A stretch of DNA of 19,869 bases from CATZDY01 sp045599035 (GTDB lineage: Bacteria; Bacillota; Desulfotomaculia; Desulfotomaculales; Desulfocucumaceae), in contig JAZRVI010000013.1 of the NCBI GenBank assembly GCA_045599035.1, positions 1 to 19,869 on the forward strand. The letters run 5' to 3'. The position numbers and the translations under genes were made by a program. The notes beneath the pieces are model-generated. The model was not told the origin of the DNA. It saw only the letters and a list, made by a program, of their open reading frames with translations, and did no database searches. Below are positions 14,950 through 19,869 of the stretch, piece by piece; the stretch's first letter is position 1; the number at the start of each line of letters is the position of its first letter.

Positions 14950-15720
14950 ATGAATTTTCCAAATGATCAGCTTCAACAAATTCTCTTGCAGATTAAATCC
15001 GGTGAACTTGATTTGCAGCAGGCACGCCAAATGTTAAAACAATTACCTTTTGAAAACCTGGGCTTTGCTTTAATTGATCATCATCGCAGCCTTCGCAAAA
15101 ATTTTCCGGAAGTTATTTTTTGCCAAGGTAAAACTCCTGAGCAAACCGCTCAAATTTTTGCCGTTCTAGCTCAAAAAAATTCCACAGTTTTGGCCACCCG
15201 AGCTTCCCAGGAGGCTTTTGCTGCCGTCAAAGAGCTGGTAGATCAGGCCGAATATTTCCCCTTAGCCCGAATCATTTTGCTGCAAAAAGCAAAACCAATT
15301 TCCCCATCCGGTCGGATTCTGGTCATCAGTGCGGGTACGGCTGACTTGCCAGTAGCTGAAGAAGCCGCAATTACCGCCGAAGCTATGGGCAATCAGGTTA
15401 AAAGGCTTTATGATGCCGGTGTAGCTGGGCTGCATCGGATTTTAAGTCATTTGGAGCTTCTGGCCTGGGCACAAGTAATTATTGTAGTGGCCGGAATGGA
15501 AGGAGCTTTGCCCAGCGTGGTGGGCGGTCTGACCGACCGTCCAGTTCTTGCTGTACCTACCAGCGTAGGCTATGGAGCTTCTTTTCAGGGTCTATCCGCT
15601 CTATTGGGAATGCTTAACAGTTGTGCTTCCGGTTTAAGCGTAGTGAATATTGATAATGGTTTTGGAGCCGCAGCTCAGGCGGCAGCTATTACCAGATTAA
15701 TCAAAGGAGAACAAAAATGA
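14950..15720 (+). CDS. larB: Pyridinium-3,5-biscarboxylic acid mononucleotide synthase LarB
   Basis: LarB carboxylates and hydrolyses nicotinic acid adenine dinucleotide to give pyridinium-3,5-biscarboxylate mononucleotide, the first step of nickel-pincer nucleotide synthesis. The 256-residue protein shows the PurE-like C-terminal domain: LVISAGTADLPVAEEAA, a DAGVAGLHR segment, VVAGMEGALPSVVGGL, and VGYGASFQGLSALLGMLNSC. An N-terminal helical part of about 100 residues precedes it and includes the usual RQMLKQLPFENLGFALIDHHR start. GGGAG lies about 12 nt upstream of the ATG. The stop overlaps the next ATG (ATGA), so it is coupled to larC. LarE and the racemase LarA are not in the window. Confidence 0.94.
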   Translation: MNFPNDQLQQILLQIKSGELDLQQARQMLKQLPFENLGFALIDHHRSLRKNFPEVIFCQGKTPEQTAQIFAVLAQKNSTVLATRASQEAFAAVKELVDQAEYFPLARIILLQKAKPISPSGRILVISAGTADLPVAEEAAITAEAMGNQVKRLYDAGVAGLHRILSHLELLAWAQVIIVVAGMEGALPSVVGGLTDRPVLAVPTSVGYGASFQGLSALLGMLNSCASGLSVVNIDNGFGAAAQAAAITRLIKGEQK

Positions 15721-16451
15721 AAGTTGCTTATTTTGACTGTTTTTCCGGAATTAGTGGAGATATGACCTTAGGAGCTTTGATAAGCTGTGGTTTAAACTGG
15801 CAGCAGCTTCAAACAACTATCGCCAAATTGCCTATTGAAGGCTATAGCCTTAGCCATGAAATTATTATCGAAAAGGGCATTGAAGCGATCAAAGTATCAG
15901 TCAATATAAATAAAGAGGCTCAAAATCATCAACCTGCCCGCCATTTGAAAGAAATTGCTGAAATTATCAAAACCGCCGCCCTGCCGGAAGAAGTAGAAAA
16001 GGCCAGTCTGGAGGTTTTTGCTTATTTGGCCTGGGCAGAAGCCAGAGTTCACCACACCAGTATGGAAGAAATCCATTTTCACGAAGTAGGAGCAATAGAT
16101 TCAATTATAGACATCGTTGGTTCAATTTGGGGCTTATATCAACTGGGCATCGAACAAATTTATGCTTCACCCCTGCCGCAGGGAACCGGAATGATTCAAT
16201 GTCAGCATGGCCGAATCCCCAACCCGGCTCCAGCTACCCTGGAACTTTTGCGGGGAGTTCCGGTTTATGGCACCAATATTGAATATGAATTGGTCACTCC
16301 CACCGGAGCAGCTTTACTAACCGGCCTGGGAGCCAAATTTGGCTCCATGCCTATCCTGAAAACCCTGAATATTGGTTATGGAGCGGGAACTCACAAACTG
16401 GAACAGCCCAATTTATTACGCTTAATTATTGGAGAAAAAAATTCTATTTAA
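15717..16451 (+). CDS. larC1: LarC N-terminal half (LarC1-like nickel insertion protein)
   Basis: A 244-residue protein matching only the N-terminal domain of the nickel insertase LarC. Conserved blocks are intact: YFDCFSGISGDMTLGAL at 5-21, RVHHTSMEEIHFHEVGAID near 105-125, IYASPLPQGTG, and TPTGAALLTGLG. It ends right after the domain (LLRLIIGEKN). The normal ~150-residue C-terminal domain does not follow in any frame; a terminator begins 10 nt after the stop. In Lactiplantibacillus plantarum the two halves are joined by programmed frameshifting; that is not possible here because the C-terminal half is on the opposite strand at 13920-14831. The start overlaps the larB stop by 4 nt and has AAAGGAG 7 nt upstream. 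Confidence 0.9.
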   Translation: MKVAYFDCFSGISGDMTLGALISCGLNWQQLQTTIAKLPIEGYSLSHEIIIEKGIEAIKVSVNINKEAQNHQPARHLKEIAEIIKTAALPEEVEKASLEVFAYLAWAEARVHHTSMEEIHFHEVGAIDSIIDIVGSIWGLYQLGIEQIYASPLPQGTGMIQCQHGRIPNPAPATLELLRGVPVYGTNIEYELVTPTGAALLTGLGAKFGSMPILKTLNIGYGAGTHKLEQPNLLRLIIGEKNSI

Positions 16452-16460
16452 ATCAGCCAA

Positions 16461-16497
16461 GGCTCTTTTACCGTCTGCAAAAGGCGGTAAAAGAGCC
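16461..16497. terminator. Terminator between larC1 and the 69-residue ORF
   Basis: A perfect 13-bp stem (GGCTCTTTTACCG / CGGTAAAAGAGCC) with an 11-nt loop, between convergent genes. The T runs on either side are short, so efficiency is uncertain. Confidence 0.75.
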
Positions 16498-16506
16498 GTT
16501 TAGTCT

Positions 16507-16716
16507 TTAATCTTCTTCCGGGTCTGTTATCTGATATTTTTCCTGAAGCTGCCAGATCTTGCTTGCCAGCAGACCTTCCAAAATTTCCAGCTTAACCTTG
16601 CCTGGATTGTGCCAAATATCATGCAAATCTTCCGGCATATACATCTCCCGTACCAAAGCACATTCCTGCTCATACCATTCTTGCAAAGCCTGCAATTCTT
16701 CTTCATAAGTAGACAT
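16507..16716 (-). CDS. Small acidic protein of unknown function (69 aa)
   Basis: I do not recognise this protein. From the ATG at 16716, which has AAAGGAG 8 nt upstream, it reads MSTYEEELQALQEWYEQE and ends KYQITDPEED. It is acidic, rich in Glu, Trp and Leu, probably helical, with no signal peptide or membrane segment. The frame stays open to 16830, but that extension is encoded by the IS left end and lacks its own ribosome site, so I exclude it. It converges with larC1. Its upstream region is the left end of an IS605-type element, so its natural promoter may have been displaced. Confidence 0.65.
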   Translation of the reverse strand: MSTYEEELQALQEWYEQECALVREMYMPEDLHDIWHNPGKVKLEILEGLLASKIWQLQEKYQITDPEED

Positions 16717-16833
16717 CAGCAAAACTCCTTTTTCATAAACAAAATTCTTTCGTTTGTCGCAGGCGGAAACCCACTCCTTTTGAGGGGTGGAAGGAGCCTT
16801 TTTAAATCTGTTATCCGTAATCCGCCTCAAATA

Positions 16834-16862
16834 TTGACTTTCCCTAATAATGATTATATAAT
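16834..16862 (+). promoter_or_regulatory. Consensus promoter inside IS copy 1
   Basis: TTGACT, 17 nt, TATAAT. It reads into the tnpB remnant and the omegaRNA-like segment of the same element. Confidence 0.6.
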
Positions 16863-16873
16863 AATCTTCGGGT

Positions 16874-17046
16874 CAGCGAGAAAACCGTTGGATACAGGAT
16901 GTATCAAAGGCACTCGCTGAAAACACCCAAAGCATACACTCTTTGTTTTAGATGACCGTATCGGGGCAATGAATCTGTATCGCATGGGAATTAACTATCT
17001 TAAGGATAGCCAGGTACCGGATACAGTGGCACCTCAGTATATCTGA
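16874..17046 (+). pseudogene. tnpB: tnpB remnant with internal deletions
   Basis: Translation from 16874 gives QRENRWIQDVSKALAEN, matching the TnpB segment encoded in the copy at 19534 but lacking a 9-nt block and then shifting frame. At 16951 the sequence jumps to the TnpB C-terminus (DDRIGAMNLYRMGINY) and ends at TGA 17044-17046. The catalytic Glu motif (LEDL), the zinc finger and the N-terminal two-thirds are absent. It cannot make a working TnpB. Confidence 0.8.
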
Positions 17047-17190
17047 GATGTCAGGGGTGCTGTCAATCACCCCATGGTGTAACGCCACTTTAGATAGCAA
17101 TATCTATTGGGGTTTAAAGGTCGGAGGCGTAAGCCGTTACTACGACTGGGCAGTTACAAGCCCACTCACTTTAGTGGGTGGGTAGTTGAC
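17047..17190 (+). ncRNA. Candidate omegaRNA (reRNA) scaffold of the IS605-type element
   Basis: After the tnpB stop, the sequence folds into successive small hairpins: GGGGTG/CACCCC at 17054-17073, AGATA-GCAA-TATCT at 17092-17105, GGC-GTAA-GCC at 17126-17135 (both with GNRA loops), then the right-end hairpin. In TnpB systems the omegaRNA spans the tnpB 3' end to the right end and takes its guide from the adjoining host DNA, here from 17191 onward (the antisense of the rluD 3' end). The assignment rests on position and folding only. Confidence 0.45.
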
Positions 17191-18095
17191 AATTTTTGGG
17201 CTTCCTCCAAAACCTCCTGCAAAAGCGATGGCAAAGGAGCCTCAAAGTGCATTTCCTGCCCTGTACGGGGATGAACAAAACCCAAAACACCAGCGTGCAA
17301 AAACTGGCCGTTCAGTTTGGCCGCCAAAGCTCCCTGATTGGAGCTGTACTTGGGATCTCCCAGTACCGGATGTCCAATATACTGCAAATGAACCCGGATC
17401 TGGTGGGTACGGCCAGTTTCCAAACGCAGACTCAAATAAGAATGACGGGCATAGCTGGCCAAAACCCGATAATGGGTAACCGCCTGCCGACCTCCATCAT
17501 AAACCACTGCTATTTTTTGCCGATTAAAAGGATCACGAGCTAAAGGAGCATCAATAATCCCTCGTTTATGCTTTAAATGTCCATGCACCAAAGCAAAATA
17601 GCGGCGAACAACTGTTCTTTGATTGAGCTGCTCGGCCAAAGCCTGATGAGCCAGGTCGTTTTTGGCTACCATCAAAAGTCCGGAGGTATCCTTGTCCAGC
17701 CTGTGAACGATTCCGGGTCGCAAAACTCCATTGATTCCCGACAAGTCCTGACAGTGATAAAGCAACGCATTAACCAAAGTACCGCTAAAATTGCCTTCAG
17801 CCGGATGCACCACCATCCCCCGCGGTTTATTAATTACCAGTAAATCCTGATCCTCATAATAAATATCCAAGGGAATATTTTCAGCCAAAGCTTCCAGCTC
17901 CTGGGGGGGCGGCAGCTTAATTTCAATGCAATCCCCAACCTTAACTTTATAATTGGCTCGGGAAGCTTGACCGTTAACCAGAATCAGTTGATCCGTCAAT
18001 AATTTTTGCACATAGGATCGGCTCAAATCGCTTAACTGCTCAGTGATAAAAAGATCCAGCCTTTGGCTCAGAGCAGAGGAAACCTCAATTTTCAT
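17166..18095 (-). CDS. rluD: RluD-type 23S rRNA pseudouridine synthase
   Basis: RNA-modifying enzyme of the RluA/RluD family that isomerises uridines in 23S rRNA. The 309-residue protein has an N-terminal S4 domain at about 10-60, the catalytic HRLDKDTSG with Asp134, and the C-terminal RTHQIRVHLQYIGHPVLGD motif. ATG at 18095 has GGAGGAGG upstream, lying within the Glu-rich end of lspA, which it overlaps by 11 nt. The last residues, STTHPLK and the stop, are encoded by the right-end hairpin of the IS605-type element; the enzyme core ends well before this, so function should be kept. Which rRNA position it modifies cannot be read from sequence. Confidence 0.93.
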   Translation of the reverse strand: MKIEVSSALSQRLDLFITEQLSDLSRSYVQKLLTDQLILVNGQASRANYKVKVGDCIEIKLPPPQELEALAENIPLDIYYEDQDLLVINKPRGMVVHPAEGNFSGTLVNALLYHCQDLSGINGVLRPGIVHRLDKDTSGLLMVAKNDLAHQALAEQLNQRTVVRRYFALVHGHLKHKRGIIDAPLARDPFNRQKIAVVYDGGRQAVTHYRVLASYARHSYLSLRLETGRTHQIRVHLQYIGHPVLGDPKYSSNQGALAAKLNGQFLHAGVLGFVHPRTGQEMHFEAPLPSLLQEVLEEAQKLSTTHPLK

Positions 18096-18558
18096 TTATT
18101 TCTTCCTCCTCCGAATTGTCCTTATGCTCCCGGCTTTCCTTATGCAAAAACCAAATTAGCAGCAAGCTGCCCGCCACAATGGCCATATCAGCTATATTAA
18201 AAACCGGCCAAACCTGAAAATCAAAAAAATCAATAACCCAACCCAAACGAATTCGATCTATTAAATTGCCAATGGCTCCGCCAAAAATCAAAGCCAAAGC
18301 AATAAGCTGCTCCCGGCTTTTCAGGCAATATTTGCGATACAGAAATAGTAAAATTAATAAAACTACCGCCAAACCAATTAAATACATTGTTTTGCCAGCC
18401 AAAAGCCCCCAAGCGGCTCCATAATTGGCCACATAAGTAAATTCAAAAAAGCCGGGAATAACTGAAATAGACTGTCCAATCCCCAAACTGGATACAATCA
18501 AGAATTTGCTCACCTGATCCGCAATAACTACAGCCAGACCAACTAAAAAAATAATCAT
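18085..18558 (-). CDS. lspA: Lipoprotein signal peptidase (signal peptidase II)
   Basis: Membrane aspartic protease that removes signal peptides from diacylglyceryl-modified prolipoproteins. At 157 residues it has four hydrophobic segments. The catalytic aspartates are recognisable at D110 (GWVIDFFDF) and D124 (FNIADM), with the conserved GNLIDR at 97-102. The C-terminal tail is very acidic and highly charged (SEEEEINEN). The AGGAG nearest the ATG is nearly 30 nt away, with a GAGAA/TTCTC hairpin between them and a TATAAT on the minus strand about 8 nt before the start, so initiation may be unusual or leaderless. It overlaps rluD, a common lspA-rluD arrangement. Confidence 0.95.
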   Translation of the reverse strand: MIIFLVGLAVVIADQVSKFLIVSSLGIGQSISVIPGFFEFTYVANYGAAWGLLAGKTMYLIGLAVVLLILLFLYRKYCLKSREQLIALALIFGGAIGNLIDRIRLGWVIDFFDFQVWPVFNIADMAIVAGSLLLIWFLHKESREHKDNSEEEEINEN

Positions 18559-18606
18559 ATTTTCTGTATTATAGAGAAGTAATTCTCCTTTCTCCTTTAT
18601 CTATTT

Positions 18607-19362
18607 CTATAAAAAGCCGTTTGCCTCCAGCCAAAGCAAAGAAGCTTCACATTCCTGATTTTCCAAAGTATAAGTGGCCATCGGGAATTTTTCCGCCAGT
18701 AAAGGCAGGATTTTTTGATAATTAATATTGCCCTGTCCCAAAGGCTTGTGCCAATCATAGGTTTGATCATTATCGTGCAAATGGGTATGTCCCACCAAAC
18801 CAGCAAAAGCTTCCACCCACTCCTCCAGAGGAATTTTGCTTTTGCAATGAGCATGACCCAGGTCAAAACAAATTTTGACTCGAGGGCAGTTCACCTCCCG
18901 CACCATTTGAGCCAAAGCGAAAGGATCTTCCTCAAAAGCATTTTCAATAAACAATTCCAAATCCGGCTTATCCTCCATATATTCTTTCCAAAATTTGGCG
19001 GATTGTTCTACAAACCATTCATCGAAATATAAAACCGGCATATGGCCGGAATGAACCACCATTTTATTTATGCCATAGCTTTTGGCCAACAAATAAGCCT
19101 CATCCAAACGCTGCCTGGCCATGCTAACCGCCCGGGGTTCAATGGCACAGGGAACCAGCTCATTAAAGGGAGCATGCATCAAATGCCGGGAAGTTTGCTG
19201 CAGCTTCTCCCGACAGACTAAATCAAATTTGGGAAAATAAGGCTCATCCATAAACATGGCTGTACAAAATTCAGCGATTTCCAACCCTACTTGATATTTT
19301 TTGGCCATGGCCACCGCATCTGAAGCAGTAGTTGATAAATAAAGCTTTTCTCGAATTTTCAT
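18607..19362 (-). CDS. Sugar phosphate isomerase/epimerase-like TIM-barrel protein
   Basis: A 251-residue protein of the xylose-isomerase-like TIM-barrel family (AP endonuclease 2 fold). Plausible metal ligands are E140 (ELFIENA), D167 and H170 (CFDLGHAH), H194/H196 (GHTHLHDND) and E234 (YTLENQ). The fold is shared by endonuclease IV and many sugar epimerases or isomerases, so the substrate is unknown. The start at 19362 is chosen because AAAGGA lies 8 nt upstream and the protein then begins MKIREKLYL. An upstream in-frame ATG at 19386 is inside the IS left end. It is followed after 48 nt by lspA and then rluD, and the three may be one unit. Confidence 0.85.
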   Translation of the reverse strand: MKIREKLYLSTTASDAVAMAKKYQVGLEIAEFCTAMFMDEPYFPKFDLVCREKLQQTSRHLMHAPFNELVPCAIEPRAVSMARQRLDEAYLLAKSYGINKMVVHSGHMPVLYFDEWFVEQSAKFWKEYMEDKPDLELFIENAFEEDPFALAQMVREVNCPRVKICFDLGHAHCKSKIPLEEWVEAFAGLVGHTHLHDNDQTYDWHKPLGQGNINYQKILPLLAEKFPMATYTLENQECEASLLWLEANGFL

Positions 19363-19459
19363 AAATAAAATCCTTTCGTTTGTCATAGGCGGAAACCCAC
19401 TGCCTTTAGGCGGTGAGAGGAGCCTTTTTAAATCTGTTATCCATAATCCGCCTCAAATG

Positions 19460-19488
19460 TTGACTTCTACTAATAATTATTATATAAT
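19460..19488 (+). promoter_or_regulatory. Promoter toward tnpB in IS copy 2
   Basis: TTGACT at 19460-19465, 17 nt, TATAAT at 19483-19488. Confidence 0.65.
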
Positions 19489-19507
19489 AATATTAATGAA
19501 ATATCAA
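19479..19507 (-). promoter_or_regulatory. Outward promoter from IS copy 2 into the TIM-barrel/lspA/rluD genes
   Basis: On the minus strand TTGATA (19507-19502), exactly 17 nt, TATAAT (19484-19479). It shares the AT palindrome with the plus-strand -10. The transcript would start near 19472 and carry a structured 110-nt leader made of the IS left end. Confidence 0.5.
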
Positions 19508-19869
19508 CAAGACGAAGAATTAAAACTCTTGGTCAACGAGAAAACCGTTGGATGCAGGATGTTAACCGCCAAGTATCAAAGGCACTCGTTGAACAGAACC
19601 CGAAGCATACACTCTTTGTCCTTGAAGACTTGTCCGGAGTCCGTTCTGCTACGGAGCGTGTTCGTCGCAAAGACCGTTATGTTTCTGTCTCGTGGTCGTT
19701 CTATGACCTTGAGCAGAAGCTAAAGTACAAGGCTGCTCTTAACGAAAGTTCTGTAATCAACGTAGACCCTCGTTATACGAGTCAGACCTGTCTTGTTTGC
19801 GGTCATACTGAGAAGGCTAACCGTAATAAGAAGATGCATGTCTTTTGCTGCAAGTCCTGCGGCTATACT
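19498..19869 (+). pseudogene. tnpB: tnpB fragment (N-terminally truncated, continues past window)
   Basis: TnpB is the RNA-guided nuclease of IS200/IS605 elements. In frame from about 19498 the translation has RRRIKTLGQRENRWMQDV, the catalytic-Glu region TLFVLEDLSGV, WSFYDLEQKLKYKA, VDPRYTSQTC, and the zinc-finger cysteines of CLVCGH and CKSCGY. The frame is closed by TAA at 19474, and no start codon with a ribosome site precedes the homology; the first ATG is at 19552, within the core. The N-terminal half, including the first RuvC aspartate region, is therefore missing, and the promoter is joined directly to mid-gene sequence. The last RuvC aspartate would lie beyond the window end. Confidence 0.8.

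Larger units (their letters stand above)
16752..17190 (+). mobile_element. IS200/IS605-type deletion derivative (copy 1)
   Basis: A short remnant with both ends. The left end at 16752-16838 has an outer pair AGGCGGA (16761-16767) / TCCGCCT (16821-16827) around an inner hairpin CCACTCC/GGGGTGG. A promoter follows at 16834-16862, then a decayed tnpB core, an RNA-like region with small hairpins, and a right-end hairpin at 17161-17182 ending GGTAGTTGAC at 17190. It is about 439 bp. No transposase gene is present, so it could move only with help in trans. The left end is similar over its full 87 nt to the copy starting at 19378. The exact left border is uncertain: TTGAC at 16834 could instead be the cleavage site. 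Confidence 0.7.
19378..19869 (+). mobile_element. IS200/IS605-type element, copy 2 (runs off window)
   Basis: The left end at 19378-19464 is similar to copy 1: outer AGGCGGA (19387-19393) / TCCGCCT (19447-19453) and inner hairpin CACTGCC/GGCGGTG, whose changed bases still pair. A promoter and tnpB sequence follow to the window end. No tnpA-like transposase sequence is seen. The right end lies beyond the window. Confidence 0.75.

Noticed and set aside
16451..16510. Programmed frameshift joining LarC1 to LarC2, as known in lactobacilli
   Set aside because: No C-terminal domain lies downstream in any frame; a terminator starts 10 nt after the stop.
16717..16830. Longer form of the 69-residue protein
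   Set aside because: The extra codons come from the IS left end, and the internal ATG has a proper ribosome site.
16834..16838. TTGAC at 16834 as the left border of the IS element
   Set aside because: Not chosen because the 82 nt upstream are also shared with copy 2, but it remains a possible cleavage site.
19363..19386. Upstream start (MTNERILF) for the TIM-barrel protein
   Set aside because: It lies inside the IS left end; AAAGGA supports the ATG at 19362.
19457..19723. 88-residue ORF starting at 19457
   Set aside because: It is out of frame with the TnpB homology seen over the same bases and shows no similarity of its own.

Overview
The window looks like chromosomal DNA of an anaerobic, Gram-positive-type bacterium (Bacillota, probably a clostridial lineage). 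The reasons are strong AGGAGG-type ribosome binding sites, a T-box leader, a cobalamin riboswitch with an intrinsic terminator, S-layer-homology (SLH) proteins, molybdenum-cofactor and nickel-pincer-cofactor genes, and IS200/IS605-type elements. I cannot name a species. No rRNA, tRNA or CRISPR array was seen.

Layout. 1-1240: 3' part of a dicarboxylate/amino-acid:cation symporter with CTG-rich leucine codon use unlike its neighbours. 1323-3752: a sigma-A promoter, cobalamin riboswitch and terminator, then a two-gene operon of a zinc-dependent dehydrogenase and a divergent TrpD-family phosphoribosyltransferase. 4054-6172 (minus): acetolactate synthase large subunit (ilvB) behind a T-box leader; a short hairpin-plus-promoter insert separates leader and gene. 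6278-6655: ridA, divergent from ilvB. 6702-11922 (minus): two overlapping genes for exported SLH proteins, one with a discoidin-like domain and a DUF4855 region, the other with eight beta-rich repeats of about 75 residues. 12029-14831 (minus): a tight operon of a LarC-like protein, moaA, moaC and a MOSC protein. 14950-16451 (plus): larB and a gene for only the N-terminal half of LarC. 16507-19362 (minus): a 69-residue protein, rluD, lspA and a TIM-barrel protein. Two related IS200/IS605-type copies lie at 16752-17190 and from 19378 to the window end.

How the genes work together. LarB and LarC make the nickel-pincer nucleotide cofactor. Here LarC is divided: the N-terminal half follows larB, while the C-terminal half is attached to a shrunken, degenerate N-terminal domain and heads the divergent Mo-cofactor operon. 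The two SLH genes probably form a translationally coupled cell-surface pair. The riboswitch operon is a candidate for an uncharacterised function tied to cobamide status. RidA next to IlvB fits protection of branched-chain amino-acid synthesis from reactive enamines.

The IS copies have affected host genes. One supplies the stop codon and last codons of rluD. The left end of the other carries back-to-back promoters, one of them pointing into the TIM-barrel/lspA/rluD genes. Both copies lack the N-terminal part of tnpB; the first has also lost most of the rest but keeps the promoter, an omegaRNA-like region and the right-end hairpin.
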